Positions 31,105 to 44,054 of a stretch of DNA of 64,000 bases are shown here, piece after piece (position 1 is the stretch's first letter; every line of letters begins with the position of its first letter). The notes beneath the pieces are model-generated. The model was not told the origin of the DNA and did not search any database. It saw only the letters and a list, made by a program, of their open reading frames with translations. The stretch lies in the NCBI GenBank assembly GCA_963682025.1, contig OY821517.1:293337670-293401669 (forward strand), in the 5' to 3' direction. A program made the translations under genes and the position numbers. This DNA comes from Cordilura impudica. Its lineage: Eukaryota > Arthropoda > Insecta > Diptera > Scathophagidae.

Positions 31105-32224
31105 CATATTTTTTTTTTTATTATTATTTTTAAGCAACACTCGGGGGATGTTCCCCACAGATGCAGTGCATTATGTTGATTTCAAGAAAATAGATTATGG
31201 AAAGGAGGAAAGATATGAGATATTTGCCCCAAATTTGACCAGAATGTGACTGCTAGAAAAGACTTTTGTAGAGAATTTTCTCTGAGTTAGCTAACCTCAG
31301 CAGAATATTTCCCAATTTTCAAAAGAGCTAATACAGTTGTATACCCCACTGTCATTAATGAGCATCAACGCCCTTCGTTGTACACAGTACAGTAGCTCCA
31401 AAATTTACTTTCAAGCTGCCGCTCATATATGGAAGTTGATTTCCATTTTCAATCGAATGTAAGTAGTATAGATTTGATGGAGATTATAAAGAGTGAGATA
31501 ATTCTTGCACCGTTTTAGAAACTCAAAACACTTGAACGGACATCGCATTGAATTTTCATGCCCAGAACACCAAAGTATCCGCTTCCTCAATATATTATAG
31601 ATGACATTGTTGAATCTAAGGCCCTGTAGGTTAGCAAACAACATTTAGTCTTTCACGGATTAAAATGAAGCCTATTCGCTCTACCCCACTCAGAGATTCC
31701 TCACAGGTCTTGACTGAATGTGTCGTTCATTGTCAGCCTTTTGCCCCCAAACTCCAAAAGACTTGGACTACGACAGAAGGAAAATTAATGACACATGTTA
31801 CTGTCATCTGCGAAAGAGAATATAGGATCGAAAGTTTTACTAAGTGACTAAGAAGGCCATTCATAAAAATAAGGATAAGAGAGGAAGAAAGTACAGAACC
31901 CTTGTATTAAACTGAAACGCGTTGTGCGGTCTTTGAGAAAACTCGATATAAATCGATAGAGGTCAATGTCGATCCCCAATCCAAAAGCTTTGATATTAAT
32001 GCACCATGCCACATGCGATCAAATGCTTTGGTAATATCTAGAGCAACCACTTTACTTTCACCAAAATTGTGAATGGATTGGCTCTAAATGCTCAAAAAGA
32101 GAAGCTAATAGATCTCCCGTAGAACGATTTCTACGAATCATTAATAAATGAGTTGGTCTCTAGATATTTGATAAGATGGTAACTGATCATGCTCTCCATC
32201 ACTTTTTAGAATGCAGAGCAGATT
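31105..32224 (-). pseudogene. LINE-D: non-LTR reverse transcriptase, minus strand, decayed
   Basis: Minus-strand reading from about 32224: RPIAICSAF.KVMESMI.YH, HLIKYLETNSFIND, RSTGDLLASLFEH, KVVALDITKAFDRMWHGALI (FxD catalytic Asp), FLIFMNGLL-like, FADDS-like remnants near 31815, then GVERIGFILI.ERLNVV and CFEFLKRCKNYLTLYNLHQI, YTTYIRLKMEINFH. Frameshifts and stops are abundant. The 3' end runs into an A-rich tail near 31105-31130. It is distinct in sequence from LINE-A to C and F. Coding was probably from a Jockey/CR1-like LINE; the clade is uncertain. Confidence 0.75.
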
Positions 32225-32405
32225 GCAATTGGCCGTGGCACCCCCATAGAAAGTAAATATTAAATGCTATATATCTGGAGTACTGTAATAGTTAAAGCCT
32301 TGGGATTTTGTCTAAGTTCAAGAGTTATTAATGTGAGTAGTCGCCCAAAAATGGGTGTGATCGGACTAATAGGCATGACACCCACCATACATAGTAAATA
32401 TATGT
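32225..32405 (-). repeat. Repeat R5, copy c (single unit, reversed)
   Basis: Reverse complement of one ~140 bp R5 unit (GTGGCACCCCCATAGAAAGT, GTGAGTAGTCGCCCAAAAAT, CATACATAGTAAATAT). It sits exactly between LINE-D and LINE-C. Confidence 0.65.
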
Positions 32406-35390
32406 AATAACCTCGGTCACGGCAGAGAAGCGCAAGATCTACTACTGCACAAAATAATTGAAAGCGGAACAGATATAGCTATCATAAGCGAACCGTATAA
32501 GATACTGAACACCCAAATATGGTATGAAGATGCGACAAAACGTGCTACAATATTGGTCATGAACAAATATATGTCTGTCAGTGAAGTCTGCGAAACAAAC
32601 AACGGCTTCGTCTTTGCCACCGTAAACAGAATTAGAATATACAACTGTTATTTTCCACCAAGGATGGATATAGAGACATTTACGGGATATATAAATACCC
32701 TTGAAATGAGTATTAGAACGGCTAAGGGTGGAGTATTAATCGGTGGAGATTTCAATAGCAAATCACCAGAATGGAATTCAAGATTCCTAGAAAGGAGGGG
32801 AATTCTAGTCAGCGAAATCACTGGAGCTAATCATATACAATGATGGGCACAAAGCTACTTTTCGAAATGGAGAAAGAACCAATATCATCGACATACCGCG
32901 GATCTTGAAACCGAGTGTATGGACTGGAAGGTACTTGAAGATCTTACACTTAGTGACCACCAGTACATAACGTTCAATATAGATAGAAATAGAGTATTGA
33001 TGCTCTGCAAAGAGTCAAACAGTGAAATATGGTACATACCACAAACTTGGAGAACTCTGTAAACTTTACAACTGACATGATCAGGAAGTTCTGTGATGCC
33101 AGTATGCAAAGGGTAAAGGAATACAATCGAGGTAAAAGACCAGTGTTTTGGTGTACTACGAAGATTGCGGAACTTAGAAAGAAATATATATCTGCACGAA
33201 GAAACGTGACAAGAAATCATCACTCTGACACTTCGCTAGCAGAAAAATATAGAAAGGCGACTTTGTGACGAAATCCCAATAAAATTGTTATGAAGCAAAC
33301 TGATGCAAGAAAACCCATACCGGGGACTAGAGAACCATCTTGGGCAGCTGAAATTGTAGAAACGCTTCTTCCATTAGATGAACAAGGACTAAATCATGGA
33401 GATAAACTCCCAAATGATGATAGGTTTTTACCATTTAACAAAGACGAATTGGATATGGCGTGTCGTAAACTTAAAACAGGTAAAAGCTCTGGACCAGACG
33501 GAATCCCAAATGAAGTGCTAATCTTAACAACAAAGCTATGGCCAGAATTACTAATAAATATGTACAATTAATGTTTCGAAGAAAGTGTATTTCCCAGAGG
33601 CTCGAAAAAACAAAATCTAGTGCTATTGCGAAAAGGAGATAAGCCCTTAAACGAACCTTTTCATACAGGCCACTTTGTATGCTGAACACACTGGGTAAAC
33701 TATTTGAGAGCCTCTTACTACTCAGACTAGAGGACGAGATTGAAATATTAGGAGGACTTTCTTCTAGACAATATGGCTTCCGAAAGGGAAGAAGCACCGT
33801 ACATGCCATTCCGGAAGTTGTGGACATTGCAACAACCGCTAAGAACACAAAAGGTTTTTGTGCCATTATCACCTTAGACGTAAAAATACTTTTAATACAG
33901 TAAAATGGAGGGTAGTGCTTGATGCACTCATTAAAAAAGGGATAAATGCTTTCCTCTAAAACATAACGGTAGATTACTTATCCAGACGAATCCTCACGGA
34001 TCAAACGGATATCGGAATGAAGGAATATATTGTCTCAGCAGAAGTACCACAGGGATCAGTTCTTGGACCCTTTTTGGGGAACGTAATGTACTGCGGCCTA
34101 CTGAACATGAGCTTACAAAACAGAGCGAAGATAATCGGTTATGCTGACGATATTGCTTTGGTCGTGTCACACACTATACTGAAGATGATAGAGATTTTGA
34201 CGAAATGAACATGGTCTGAAGCTAGCCACTGCTAAAACAGAAGCAATATTCGTCACAAACCGCCGAGTGTTTGATGTACCAAAACTCGAAATAAGGAATA
34301 ACATCGTAAACTTCAGTCAAAGTTTACGATACTTGGGTATACAATTGGATGACAAACTGAAATTGAAAGAGCACGTGATATAGTACGCGATAATGCGCTG
34401 AGAACTACATCTACGTTAGCTAGGATTATGCCCTACATAAGAGAACCCAAGGATTCCACTAGAACGCTTATAAATATTATTATACATTCGCAAATACTGT
34501 ACGCTGCTCCAACACTAGTAACTGCAACAAATCGAAAATATACAACTGAGCAACTATTAAAGCCACAACGAATAAGTGCTTCAAGAATAATATCAGCATA
34601 TCGCACTGTTTCTACAGATGCTGCTCTTTTGCTGGCTGGTATTCCTCCGGTAGATCTACTACTTAAGAAAAGAGCTGAAATCCGGCACAAATCGCAAATG
34701 CTTCCAGGAGATACTAGTGTACGTAACAATGTTAAAAGAGAAGCACGACAAACGTTACTGGCAAGAACGCTGGGAAAGAGACGATAAAGATAGATGGACA
34801 TATAGACTAATACCGAACATTACCAAATGGGTGGAGAGAAGATACGGTAACATGAACTACTATCTTACACAGCTAATGACAGAACATGGTTGCCTAAATA
34901 GTTACCTAAAATGCTTTACGATTTAGTAAGTTGGCAACTGCGACACGTGCGGAGGAGAAGAAGATGATGCAGAACATATCATTTTTAACTGCGAAAAATG
35001 GCATGCTCTGCTCACTAATTTAAGTAATAAAATCGGAGTTGTATTAACACCCGAAAATATTGTGGTTGAGATGTTGAAGTCGAAGGAAAACTGGAAGAGG
35101 TGTGACACATTTATATGTCGCATCATGAAGGAAAGATGCCACAGGACACCGAACCCCTAATCTCCTTGTAGGATGGGGGATTAGGATGCATACAAAGCTA
35201 ATAACAACACTGTTAGATAACCATCCACCGTGATGAAATGCTAACGCGGTATCGGGGTGGAAAGGGGAAGATATCGTGGGGCCACAAGATGATAGCGCGC
35301 CATCACTACGTCCATTAAAAATAATATATATATAATAGCATATAAATTTATACGTTGACCCAACAACTGCCTTCAAAATGTTGCGTCAAT
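32406..35390 (+). pseudogene. LINE-C: R1-clade non-LTR retrotransposon ORF2 with 3'UTR
   Basis: An apurinic-type endonuclease at the start (GREAQDLLLHKIIESGTDIA, IISEPYK, VLIGGDFNSKSPEWNS; about 32413-32840), then RT: DMACRKLKTGKSSGPDGIPN, YRPLCMLNTLGKLFESLLLL, RQYGFRKGRST, TLDVK (frameshifted), VPQGSVLGPFLGN, IGYADDIALVV (about 34135), SASRIISAYRTVSTDAALLL, and a C-terminal knuckle C..C in TCGGEEEDAEH..IFNC (about 34940-34990). The IISEPY and GGDFNSKSPEW blocks and the knuckle are typical of R1-clade LINEs. Stops and at least six frameshifts. A non-coding 3'UTR runs about 35160-35390. It is not in rDNA. Confidence 0.85.
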
Positions 35391-36095
35391 CAGAGCAGTT
35401 CAAAAATACAGATCTTAATAGCGTTTCGTTATAAATGCAATTAATTAAAAAGGGGTACGTAGGGGGCACTTGAAATTTATTGAAAATGTAAAAGCTGATA
35501 TTAGATAATGTATTGGTAGTATTTTCCAACTGTAGGCAAATGTAAATTAAAGGTCCAAGAGGTTGGAGATATATGCTTTTTTTATTCTATGTTTTCAAAA
35601 ATATTTTTAAACAGAAAATAAAAGTCTCTACAATGTTTATTTTTTCAACCTTAGCATATTGAAAGATCATACTTCAAATAAAAAAAAAACAGAGAGACAT
35701 CAGCTCAAACACTAAAATAACATTCGTCTTGAAATTCTTAAGTTAAATTTTAGTCAGTTCAAAAAAATATACAAGTAATGAGTTTGAAACGGTTAAAAAA
35801 AAACTAGTGGTCAGATCTAAGTAATTCTTTTTTTTTATTGTAACAGTTATTCAGAAATTTTAAATACCATTGCATAATGCATTAATAGTATGTTGACAAT
35901 TTGACTTTTTTCTTCAAAATTCCCATAATGCTTCGGGTACTTAAACTTAGTTAATATTGTTTTCGATATAAAAAACAAAACAACAAACTACGAACAGACA
36001 TACATGTAGACTTGTTTTTAATAAATATTGACACAATAATAATTAGTTGCCATTAATAGAATATTTGAATCAGAGCAACAACAAAAAAAAAAAAA
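35391..36095. other. Unassigned AT-rich spacer
   Basis: No gene or repeat end recognised. Confidence 0.4.
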
Positions 36096-36901
36096 AAAAA
36101 CAAATAAGAATATAATAGTCGATCTAGACCGACTATACGATACCCTATACCATGCGTTTAGAGACCCTATCTCTCAGGCCCAACTAACTGGATATAGAAA
36201 ATAAGCATAAACCAAATTTGAGTGGGATTTTTATTAAATTTTTCGGCTGCAGATATGAAAAAGTTCATATCGGATGTTATATGTATATGGGGACTAGGCC
36301 CAAAAATGAACCGATCCTGACCATATTTGGTAAAGTCTCTTGTATTTTGCAAAAATATATACCAGCAATATTTGAGAAGAATCAGTGCAATATTTTTCTT
36401 TTTTGATAGATTTAAGTGAAGATCGGGAAGCAGCTCTATATGGGGCCTATGACTAAGAGTTGTCCAATAGGGATCATTTTTGGACTACTGATTAATGGAT
36501 GTAATATATACATACGAACCCAATTTGACTAAGATTTGTATGATAATTTGGATCTTATGGCAATATATGTTCATTTCATAGGGGTCATTTGTATTTGGGA
36601 TAGGTCTGAACATGGACCGATTCTCACCAATTTCAATAGCGTTCATCCCATGGCCGATAAAAGATTAAATACCAAATTTCATCAAAATATATTCATATTT
36701 GCGACCTGCAGTTTGATTACAAGCTTTACATGGACACACAGACGGACGGACGGACGGACGGACATCATTAAATCGAATCAGATAGTGATTCTGATTCGAT
36801 CGGTATAATTAAAGATGGATGTAGGTCAAATATTTTTGGTTGCTACAAACAGCAGCACAAAGTCATTATACCCAAACCACATAGTGGTATAGGGTTTAAC
36901 A
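36096..36901 (+). repeat. Repeat R4, copy c
   Basis: Opens AGTCGATCTAGACCGACTAT, ACGATACCCTATACCATGCG; GGACGGACGGACGGACGGAC inside; ends CCACATAGTGGTATAGGGTT. Close in sequence to the copy at 56088. Confidence 0.8.
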
Positions 36902-37600
36902 AATAAGAATATAATACTCGATCTAGACCGACTATACGATACCCTATACCATGCGCGTAGTGAAAGGGTCTTAGGTCCAACTGGATAGATAAAATAAGCA
37001 TAAACCAAATTTGAGTGGCATTGCTATTAACTTTTTTGCCTGCAGATATGAAAAAGTTCATATCGGATGCTATATTTATATGGAGGCTAGGCCGAAAAAT
37101 ATACCGATCCTGACCATTTTTGGCAAAGTCAATTTGTTTTGGTAAAAAAAATATACGATCGAAATTTGAGAAAAATTTGTCAAATTTTTTGTTTTTTGAT
37201 ACATTGAAGTGAAGATCGGGAGCAGTTATGACTAAGAATTTTCCTAAATTGTTTATTTTTTGACTACTCATTAGTGGATGAAATAAACATACACAAGCCA
37301 AATTTTACCGAGACCTATGTGATAATATGGATGTTAAGACAATTTAAGTCGGTCTCATATGTGGACTATGTCTGAACATACACCGATTTTCACAAATTTC
37401 AATAGCATGCGTTCTATGAATGATAAAAGCTTATATATCGAAAATCATCAAAATACTTATTTGCAACCTGTAATTTGAAGATTTACATGGACACACAGAC
37501 GTACCGACGAATGGACAGAAAAGGGATTCTGAGTCGAGCAGTATTTTAAAAGATGAGTTTAAGTCAAATATATTTTGTAGTTAGCACAATATATAGAGTA
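36902..37600 (+). repeat. Repeat R4, copy d
   Basis: Follows copy c with no spacer, head to tail, opening CGATCTAGACCGACTATACG and ACCCTATACCATGCG. The closing inverted repeat is eroded. Confidence 0.75.
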
Positions 37601-37621
37601 GAGATCTTAGGTCAAACTAAT

Positions 37622-38045
37622 TAGATATAGTAAACAAGTAAAAAAGTAAAAAAATTATATTCAGTCTAGACCGATAATCAATACCCTGCGTTTCCAGAGA
37701 TCGTTTTCGATCGTCTTGCTGTGGTAATAACTGGATATAGAAAATAAGCATAAATCAAATTTTAGTGGTATTATTATTAATTTGTGGCATGCAAATATTA
37801 GAAATTTCATATCTGATCTTATTTTTACATGTGGAATAGGTCACAAATGAACCGATCATGACCATATTCAATAAAAATCAAATTTTAAAAGAATATTCGA
37901 AATTTTTGGTGGTTTTTGATAGTGAAGATCGGGAGTCAGCCTTTATATGGGGTTTATTTTTGGAATACTGCTTAGTAGCTATAAACATCAGCATTAACTC
38001 AATATACCCAGATCGCAGATTGGTAAGGGGTGTAAAAAAAACAAT
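37622..38045 (+). repeat. Repeat R4, copy e (shortened)
   Basis: Opens CAGTCTAGACCGATAATCAA, ends ACCCAGATCGCAGATTGGTA; internally deleted relative to copies c and d. Third unit of a tandem group. Confidence 0.65.
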
Positions 38046-38219
38046 AAAATTATAGTCGACAAAATGATACTCTACTCCAAGATTAAAATTATATTATGGA
38101 GATAATTTGATATGGGGACCAAGGTCAAAATTGTTGAAATCAATATCTTGTAACTTGAATTTTTAACATAGAAAATATCTGTTAGATCCTTGCTATTTTT
38201 AGGTAACAGTATTATATCT

Positions 38220-38591
38220 ACTAGCATATTCCAGCGCTCGAAATTCGAGTGCAATTTCTAGACAGTTTTATTTTCAACTTAGCCAATTCACAAACCAACA
38301 CCTTTATGGTTTATTATTATTGTGAATGAAGATAACAAACTCATTAACAAACACATTAACAAATTTAATAAAACACACATAGCATATGTCTAATTTTATG
38401 TATGTGTTAGTGGCAACTTCAAATGCAATTTACTCAAAATAAAGGAAAAAAAATTAAAAATCTGTAAATTTACAAAATGGCGAAAGAGAAATACCTTTAA
38501 AATAATAAACGTTTGGCCAAAATCGGGATAAAACGATAGAACAAAACATCGGTCACAAGAAATCGCCTAGCCTATTAATATTGTAGATATA
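38220..38591 (+). repeat. Repeat R2, copy b
   Basis: ACTAGCATATTCCAGCGCTC, GAAATTCGAGTGCAATTTCT and the end CCTAGCCTATTAATATTGTA match copy a. Confidence 0.75.
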
Positions 38592-38754
38592 TCGATTTTG
38601 GTGAGTAAAGATGTATTATTTTTTCTGTGTACGAGAACCGGAAAAAGCCAAATTCTTATATAACTGAGAATAGTGAAAATTAGAAGTATAAATCCAGAAA
38701 TAATGAAAAAATTCAAAAATAACGGTTGGTACGTTCAACAGTGTTGTATCTTCT

Positions 38755-39665
38755 GAGAGTGTACGAGTGTATGTGACATTGACACAGGTTATAACCTCAC
38801 GGTCGCCCTAAGTGGGGGCCACCAGTCCCACCCTGCTTTGGAGGGTAACAGGTAGGCTCCGAAGAGAAGCTGGCTGAGGAGATGTTACAGCCTCCCAGAA
38901 GAGTTGGTTGCTCACATCCCATAAATTGCGATACCCGGTGATTGGTGGATTGTGGAACATTAGTTGAACCCTATTTTTGATGCCTTCGAAGCGATCGTAC
39001 GCAGTGGATATAGCGGCGAATAGTGTAGTGGACAACAGTGTTGAAGCTGGTAGATGAGTTGAAGACGAGTCCGAGAATGTATGCGTCAACTTTACCCCAC
39101 AGACAATATAGCATTAATAATGAGTTGCATACGAGAGTGTTGTTGGTTGGTTGGTTGAGGAGCATGAGTTTAATACGAATGATGGATATAGCAGGAAGAA
39201 GGAGTATCGACAAGCTGAATGCAGGTACATGAGTTGAAGAGGAATCCTATGGATGAGTCGGATACGAGTGTTGTTGGTTGGTTACACAAGAAGTATAAGA
39301 AAGTAGTGCATGTTCTTGTTCGGGTTGTCAATGCTGGATTATCTGTGAGGAATCTTCAACTGACTTTCTGAGAATGGCCCCTCGGGGACTTTCTTAGTGG
39401 CTGTGGTTGCCCACATCACGGGAAGAGCACAGCTCGACATGGTGTTGCGTTGAACTGGGTGTTTTGACCCAGAAAGCAACAGGGTTTTAGATCGGCCCGA
39501 CCTCTCAACAAGAGGTGGAGATCTTGTCTCTGAATTGTTACTGTCTTATGATGGAGCGGGGGACACAAAGTATCATCCCGGTGCTAAGAGCATCGTGCGG
39601 TTAAGTCTACTCAAGACAGGCATGCTCGTAAAGCACAAGAGACTTATGTCACCCTAAGTAGAAAA
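38755..39665. other. GC-richer insert of unknown nature
   Basis: The base composition jumps to near balance between sharply AT-rich flanks. Short GTTGGTTGGTTG runs, repeated GATGAGTT.GAAGA and GAGTGTTGTTGGTTGG phrases, and CGCCCTAAGTGGG near the start echoed by CACCCTAAGTAG at the end. The frames found (up to 93 codons) show no recognised domain. It could be the untranslated region of a retroelement or a structured non-coding gene. Confidence 0.35.
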
Positions 39666-39820
39666 ATTTCAGATAGAAACAATCTAATCAATTAAAATAT
39701 AACAATTATAATAATGAATTTTATTATTTAATATTTTGTATTATTATTATTTATTATTTTATTAAAATAATAAAATTAGAAATACGGAGGGCACGTCGTT
39801 AACGCTGTAAGTTTAGCAAA

Positions 39821-40210
39821 AATAAATTGTTTTTCTTGTGTTTTAAAGACAAAAACAAACATGTATAATGTAGTATGCAATGTGTACTCGTATACAAACA
39901 TATTTGTTTCAAAGTTGTTCTATATTTTAGTTTGTTATATTGGAAGAGGCTTAAATAGTATAACTTTTGCTTGAATTCTCATTTGGTTGTTTTCAGCAAA
40001 TATATATGAATTGAACTTTTTACCAAACAAACTATCTACTGCTTTTGGTTACTGATGCTTTTGGTTACTGCTTTTGGTTATTGTATAACCAGTCATGCAG
40101 AATATAGATCAATTTTTTGAAACAAATGTGCCAACGTTTTTGCTTTATTTAAAGTAAAAACATTTGATCTTGAGCCTGAATAGTTTCAAACTCAATCATT
40201 ATAATTCATA
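39821..40210 (+). repeat. ~390 bp direct duplication, copy A
   Basis: Starts AATTGTTTTTCTTG, contains GTAGTATGCAATGTGTACTC and GGAAGAGGCTTAA, ends GAGCCTGAATAGTTTCAAAC then TCAATCATTATAA. Copy B at 40957-41347 is near-identical except for a local CTTTTGGTTACTG triplication here. Confidence 0.8.
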
Positions 40211-40764
40211 TTTTTGTGACTTTTTCAGCCTTTTGAGCAGAAAATACACAAAAGTCAAAAGTAATAAAAAGAATAATTATATTATACAAAAAATCATTTT
40301 GAAACTATAAATGCAGATAGAATCACCAAAATATAATTTCCAAAAATATATTAAAAATTTTTTTTTTAAATAATTGTCCAGATTTACTGTAAAAAATAAT
40401 TTAAAATAAAATAAAATATTAAAAATATTTTAAATCATTCTCCAGAATTTTTGTAAAAAATATTTTAAAATAAATTAATTAAGAAAATAAATAATTAAAA
40501 TATCAATACTGAAAAAGTTACCAAAATCTAATTTTAAGAGTAATATTTTTTTCTTAAATAATTTATATTTTCGCAGTTTTTTAAATGAATTTGTAAATAA
40601 CTCCCCAGATTTGTTGTAAAATGCGTAATTTTTATAATTTGGAAAAAAACATTTTCTTCTTAAATAATATATAATTTGGTGACTTTTATCGCAGTTGTTT
40701 AAAAACCCCCAAAAAATTAAAGAAAATTAATTAAATCAAACTACAACAAAAACTTTTTTTTTAA

Positions 40765-40956
40765 GCGCCCCGGTAAGTAAGTAGGTAGCGTGCTCGCCTA
40801 TCATGTGGGGGTCGTGGGTTCGATTCCCACCAGAGGCTCTGGTCTGTCGCTGCAAAAACCAGCCAAATGGTCTTTGTCACCCGGCTTATCCCTGGACCCA
40901 AAATTAGAATACGAATTTACTTTGTATTGTAATTAATATAATTAAATAAAATAATA
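40765..40956 (+). repeat. tRNA-derived SINE
   Basis: A tRNA-like head (about 40770-40838) has an A-box-like stretch GTAAGTAGGTAGCGTGCTCG and a perfect B box GGTTCGATTCC inside a GTGGG/CCCAC T-arm. The loop ATCATGT would give a CAT anticodon. The acceptor arm does not close, so it is not a working tRNA. A non-tRNA body (TCACCCGGCTTATCCCTGGA) and an AAT-rich tail (to 40956) complete the usual SINE plan. RNA polymerase III could read it. Confidence 0.7.
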
Positions 40957-41347
40957 AATAAATTGTTTTTCTTGTTTTTTCAAGACAAAAATAAACATGT
41001 ATATTGTAGTATGCAATGTGTACTCGTATACAAACATATTTGATTCAAAGTTGTTCTATATTTTAGTTTGTTATATTGGAAGAGGCTTAAGTAGTATAAC
41101 TTTTGCTTGAATTCTCATTTGTTTGTTTTCCGCATATATACATATATGAATATAACTTTTTAACAAACAAACTATCTACTTCTTTTGGTTACTCATGAGG
41201 GTTAGTGACTCTTACCCAAACAGCTGTATAGCCTGTCATGCAGAATATAGATCAATTTTTTGAAACAAATGTGCCAATGTTTTTGCTTTATTTAAAGTAA
41301 AAACATTTGATCTTGAGCCTGAATAATTTCAAACTCAATAATTATAA
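40957..41347 (+). repeat. ~390 bp direct duplication, copy B
   Basis: Same sequence as copy A, starting directly after the SINE tail. After it comes CGATGAAGGCTGAAATACCA, a hammerhead-like string discussed in the findings. Confidence 0.8.
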
Positions 41348-44054
41348 TAATGTTTAAAACTATCACCGATGAAGGCTGAAATACCAGAAACCGGTTAAGA
41401 ATACAGAGTGATTATAATTTTTATAAATATATGCTTTCTTCTTCTCTACCATGGATCATTAAAAACAAAAAACAAAATTTGCATATTAATTATAGTATTA
41501 AATGCAAATTCTGTTCATATTTGAATCTATGATTTTTATTTTGGATCTTGAGTAAATTCCAATGAACCTTAAGCTATTATTGTCACCTACAATAAGCTTA
41601 ATTTTTGGGTTAAACTACATTCATAAAGCTTTTCACTTGCGAACTTATTTTTAAGCAGCAATGTACTGAACAACAAAATAACTCTTCATTGGCTGAAAAT
41701 GAGCTTCTATATAAATATCGGCGATGCCTTTGAGTGCTGTAGGGTATACAGTTTTAATTAGTTTATGCTTTTGAAGTTCTTTTTCATAGATATTCAAAAA
41801 AAAAGCAAATAATTGTTGTTTATACATTTAAATTTATTAAAAATCTAAAAACAATCATTCTTTGTTTACAAAACAAACAAAACAAATAAGCACGTTCCAT
41901 ATTAAAGAAGAAAATTTGTATTTTATTAGTTATGAAATTGTGTCAATTTGGTTCATTCAGTAAGGGAGCGGTTATTTTTAAAATAATTATAAATTAATAA
42001 AAATTATAATGTTAGAATATAAGCACAAACAGAACATTGCGGTGTTTTTCGTTTACAATTTGTAAAAAATCGCGAGCGTTATTAACGCACTGAACTACAA
42101 TTAATTTTATTTCCATGGCCGAGTATCTCATATGCTCATTTTTCAACTCTCATAATCTCAATATACCCATTTTGTACACAAAAACCATAAGTTTATGGAA
42201 ATTATTGGAAATTATTAAAAAAAAATAGCTATTCCACCTAGCGCTGTCTTAATATGTTTCCCTAAATTTCTCTTACATTAGAAACAACTAATCTTTTCTA
42301 TTATTAAAAAATATATACAGTCACTTCAAAAACTGAGTGCTCACCACCAACTCTAATTTTGAAATAAAAAGTTTTATTAAACATTTATATTTTGTCGAAA
42401 CTTTTTTTATATATTTTTTTTATTTACCATATATACTGTAGTGTTTATTATTAGTACTTTAAAATTTAAAAAGAATTTCATAAATATCAATGCAAAAATA
42501 TTGTTGTTGTAAATTACTTCAATGTCTTTAAAAATGTGAGCTCGATTTTCTTAATAAAGTGGTCTGCGGCGTAGTTATTGTCTGGGGAACTTGATATAAC
42601 TTGGATGTTTTTCAACCAATAACAGATTTTGTTGTTTTATTAGAATGATAATTTACTCTAGATTATGGTTTATTAATTAATTTAATTTAAGCGGAATTAT
42701 TAATATCAAAATTTTTGTGAAAAAAAAAATTTTTTTTTTTTTTGATAATTTGTACATATAAATGCATATTTGAAATTTGAACTTAATGCGCGTCCAGAAA
42801 GTATTGTCCGACTTTGCTCAAATTTTGGGCACTAAAGTTATAGATCCAGTGTCACAATAATCCGACCCGTACGTCTTGAAATTCCAAAAAAAATGGCTGT
42901 CACCCTTATATATATATAGATATATAATTTAATATGCAAAAGTAATTGAAATTATTAATGAATGAAAATAAAGATTATTACTACTACATTGCATTTTTGA
43001 TTTCGTCTCACTTATTATTACCAAATATAATAATAGTTATTCAAACTAAAAATATAAGTTCGGTCAATAAACTTAATAAGTTGACTGAGCACTAATAAAT
43101 AAAATGACTACTTAGCTTGCTAAACAAAATGAAAATAATACACATACTTACGTATTTGTCACAGTCCTTATTATCAAACATATTAATGTTTCAAAAAGCA
43201 TAAAGGCAACAAGTTAAATGACCAACAAGTTGACTGACCACTTATGTATAATCGAAATTACTACAAAGCATTACAATATTTGGTTTCCAACAAAATAATA
43301 CATACTGTTTTTTCTTTTTATATTATTGGGCATTTTTTAATTATATTAAAACTATAAAAACTAAAAACTAAGAATAAAGTTAATAATAAAGCATATCTTT
43401 TGTGTTTTATTACTTACACCATCTTTCAAGTTCAAGTGCTTGAAGGCATAATAAAATGAAAGAGATTAATGTCAACACAGACTTATGTATCTGAGTTGAT
43501 TCAATATTAATTTAATCCTTCATCCTTACAGCAACATAACTGTAAATAAAACACATATCAATTTATTATAAATAATGTTTTATTTACTCGACGTTGCTTA
43601 GCAGCTATAGTTCGTGCTCGATTTATCGTTTTAAGCAAAGTGTCTTCTTTAAATAAAATCGAACTTACTTAATTTATAGTACAAAAATGCTTGCATAGCA
43701 ATTTCGTATAAAGTGGGAAAGTGTTACTACGGACAGAACATCTTTAGCTAGATTTATAAGTACAATACAACGGTCTTTGCAAATCACCAAAAGGATTGAC
43801 TGTTGCAGTGGATATTATAGCAGCTTGACTGCGCAAATCTAGCTTATGCTACTGTAACCACAACATTCGCAGTACAATGCAAACAGTGTTGATAATTTTT
43901 TTTTTTTTTTGTGTGTAATATGATGTTTTTATATTTTGATAGCCAAAAATGTTCTTGTAAGTGCTGACGAATATGATTTATGCTACATCATTTTCGGTGA
44001 CCGAAAAAAGAGTCCTGAATTAAGTTAAGAAAGGTAATTAATTATGGAGTGAAA
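41348..44054. other. Long unassigned AT-rich stretch
   Basis: No gene, RNA or repeat end recognised. Frames are short and composition is uniform. Confidence 0.4.

Noticed and set aside
31665..31847. 60-codon plus-strand frame
   Set aside because: Antisense to LINE-D coding on the minus strand.
37858..38055. 65-codon frame
   Set aside because: Lies wholly within R4 copy e; similar chance frames occur in other R4 copies.
38808..39213. Minus-strand frames of 80-93 codons in the GC-richer insert
   Set aside because: Long frames are expected at higher GC; no domain, no conserved start context.
40770..40842. Functional tRNA-Met (CAT)
   Set aside because: B box and T-arm are good but the acceptor stem does not pair and a SINE body and tail follow directly.
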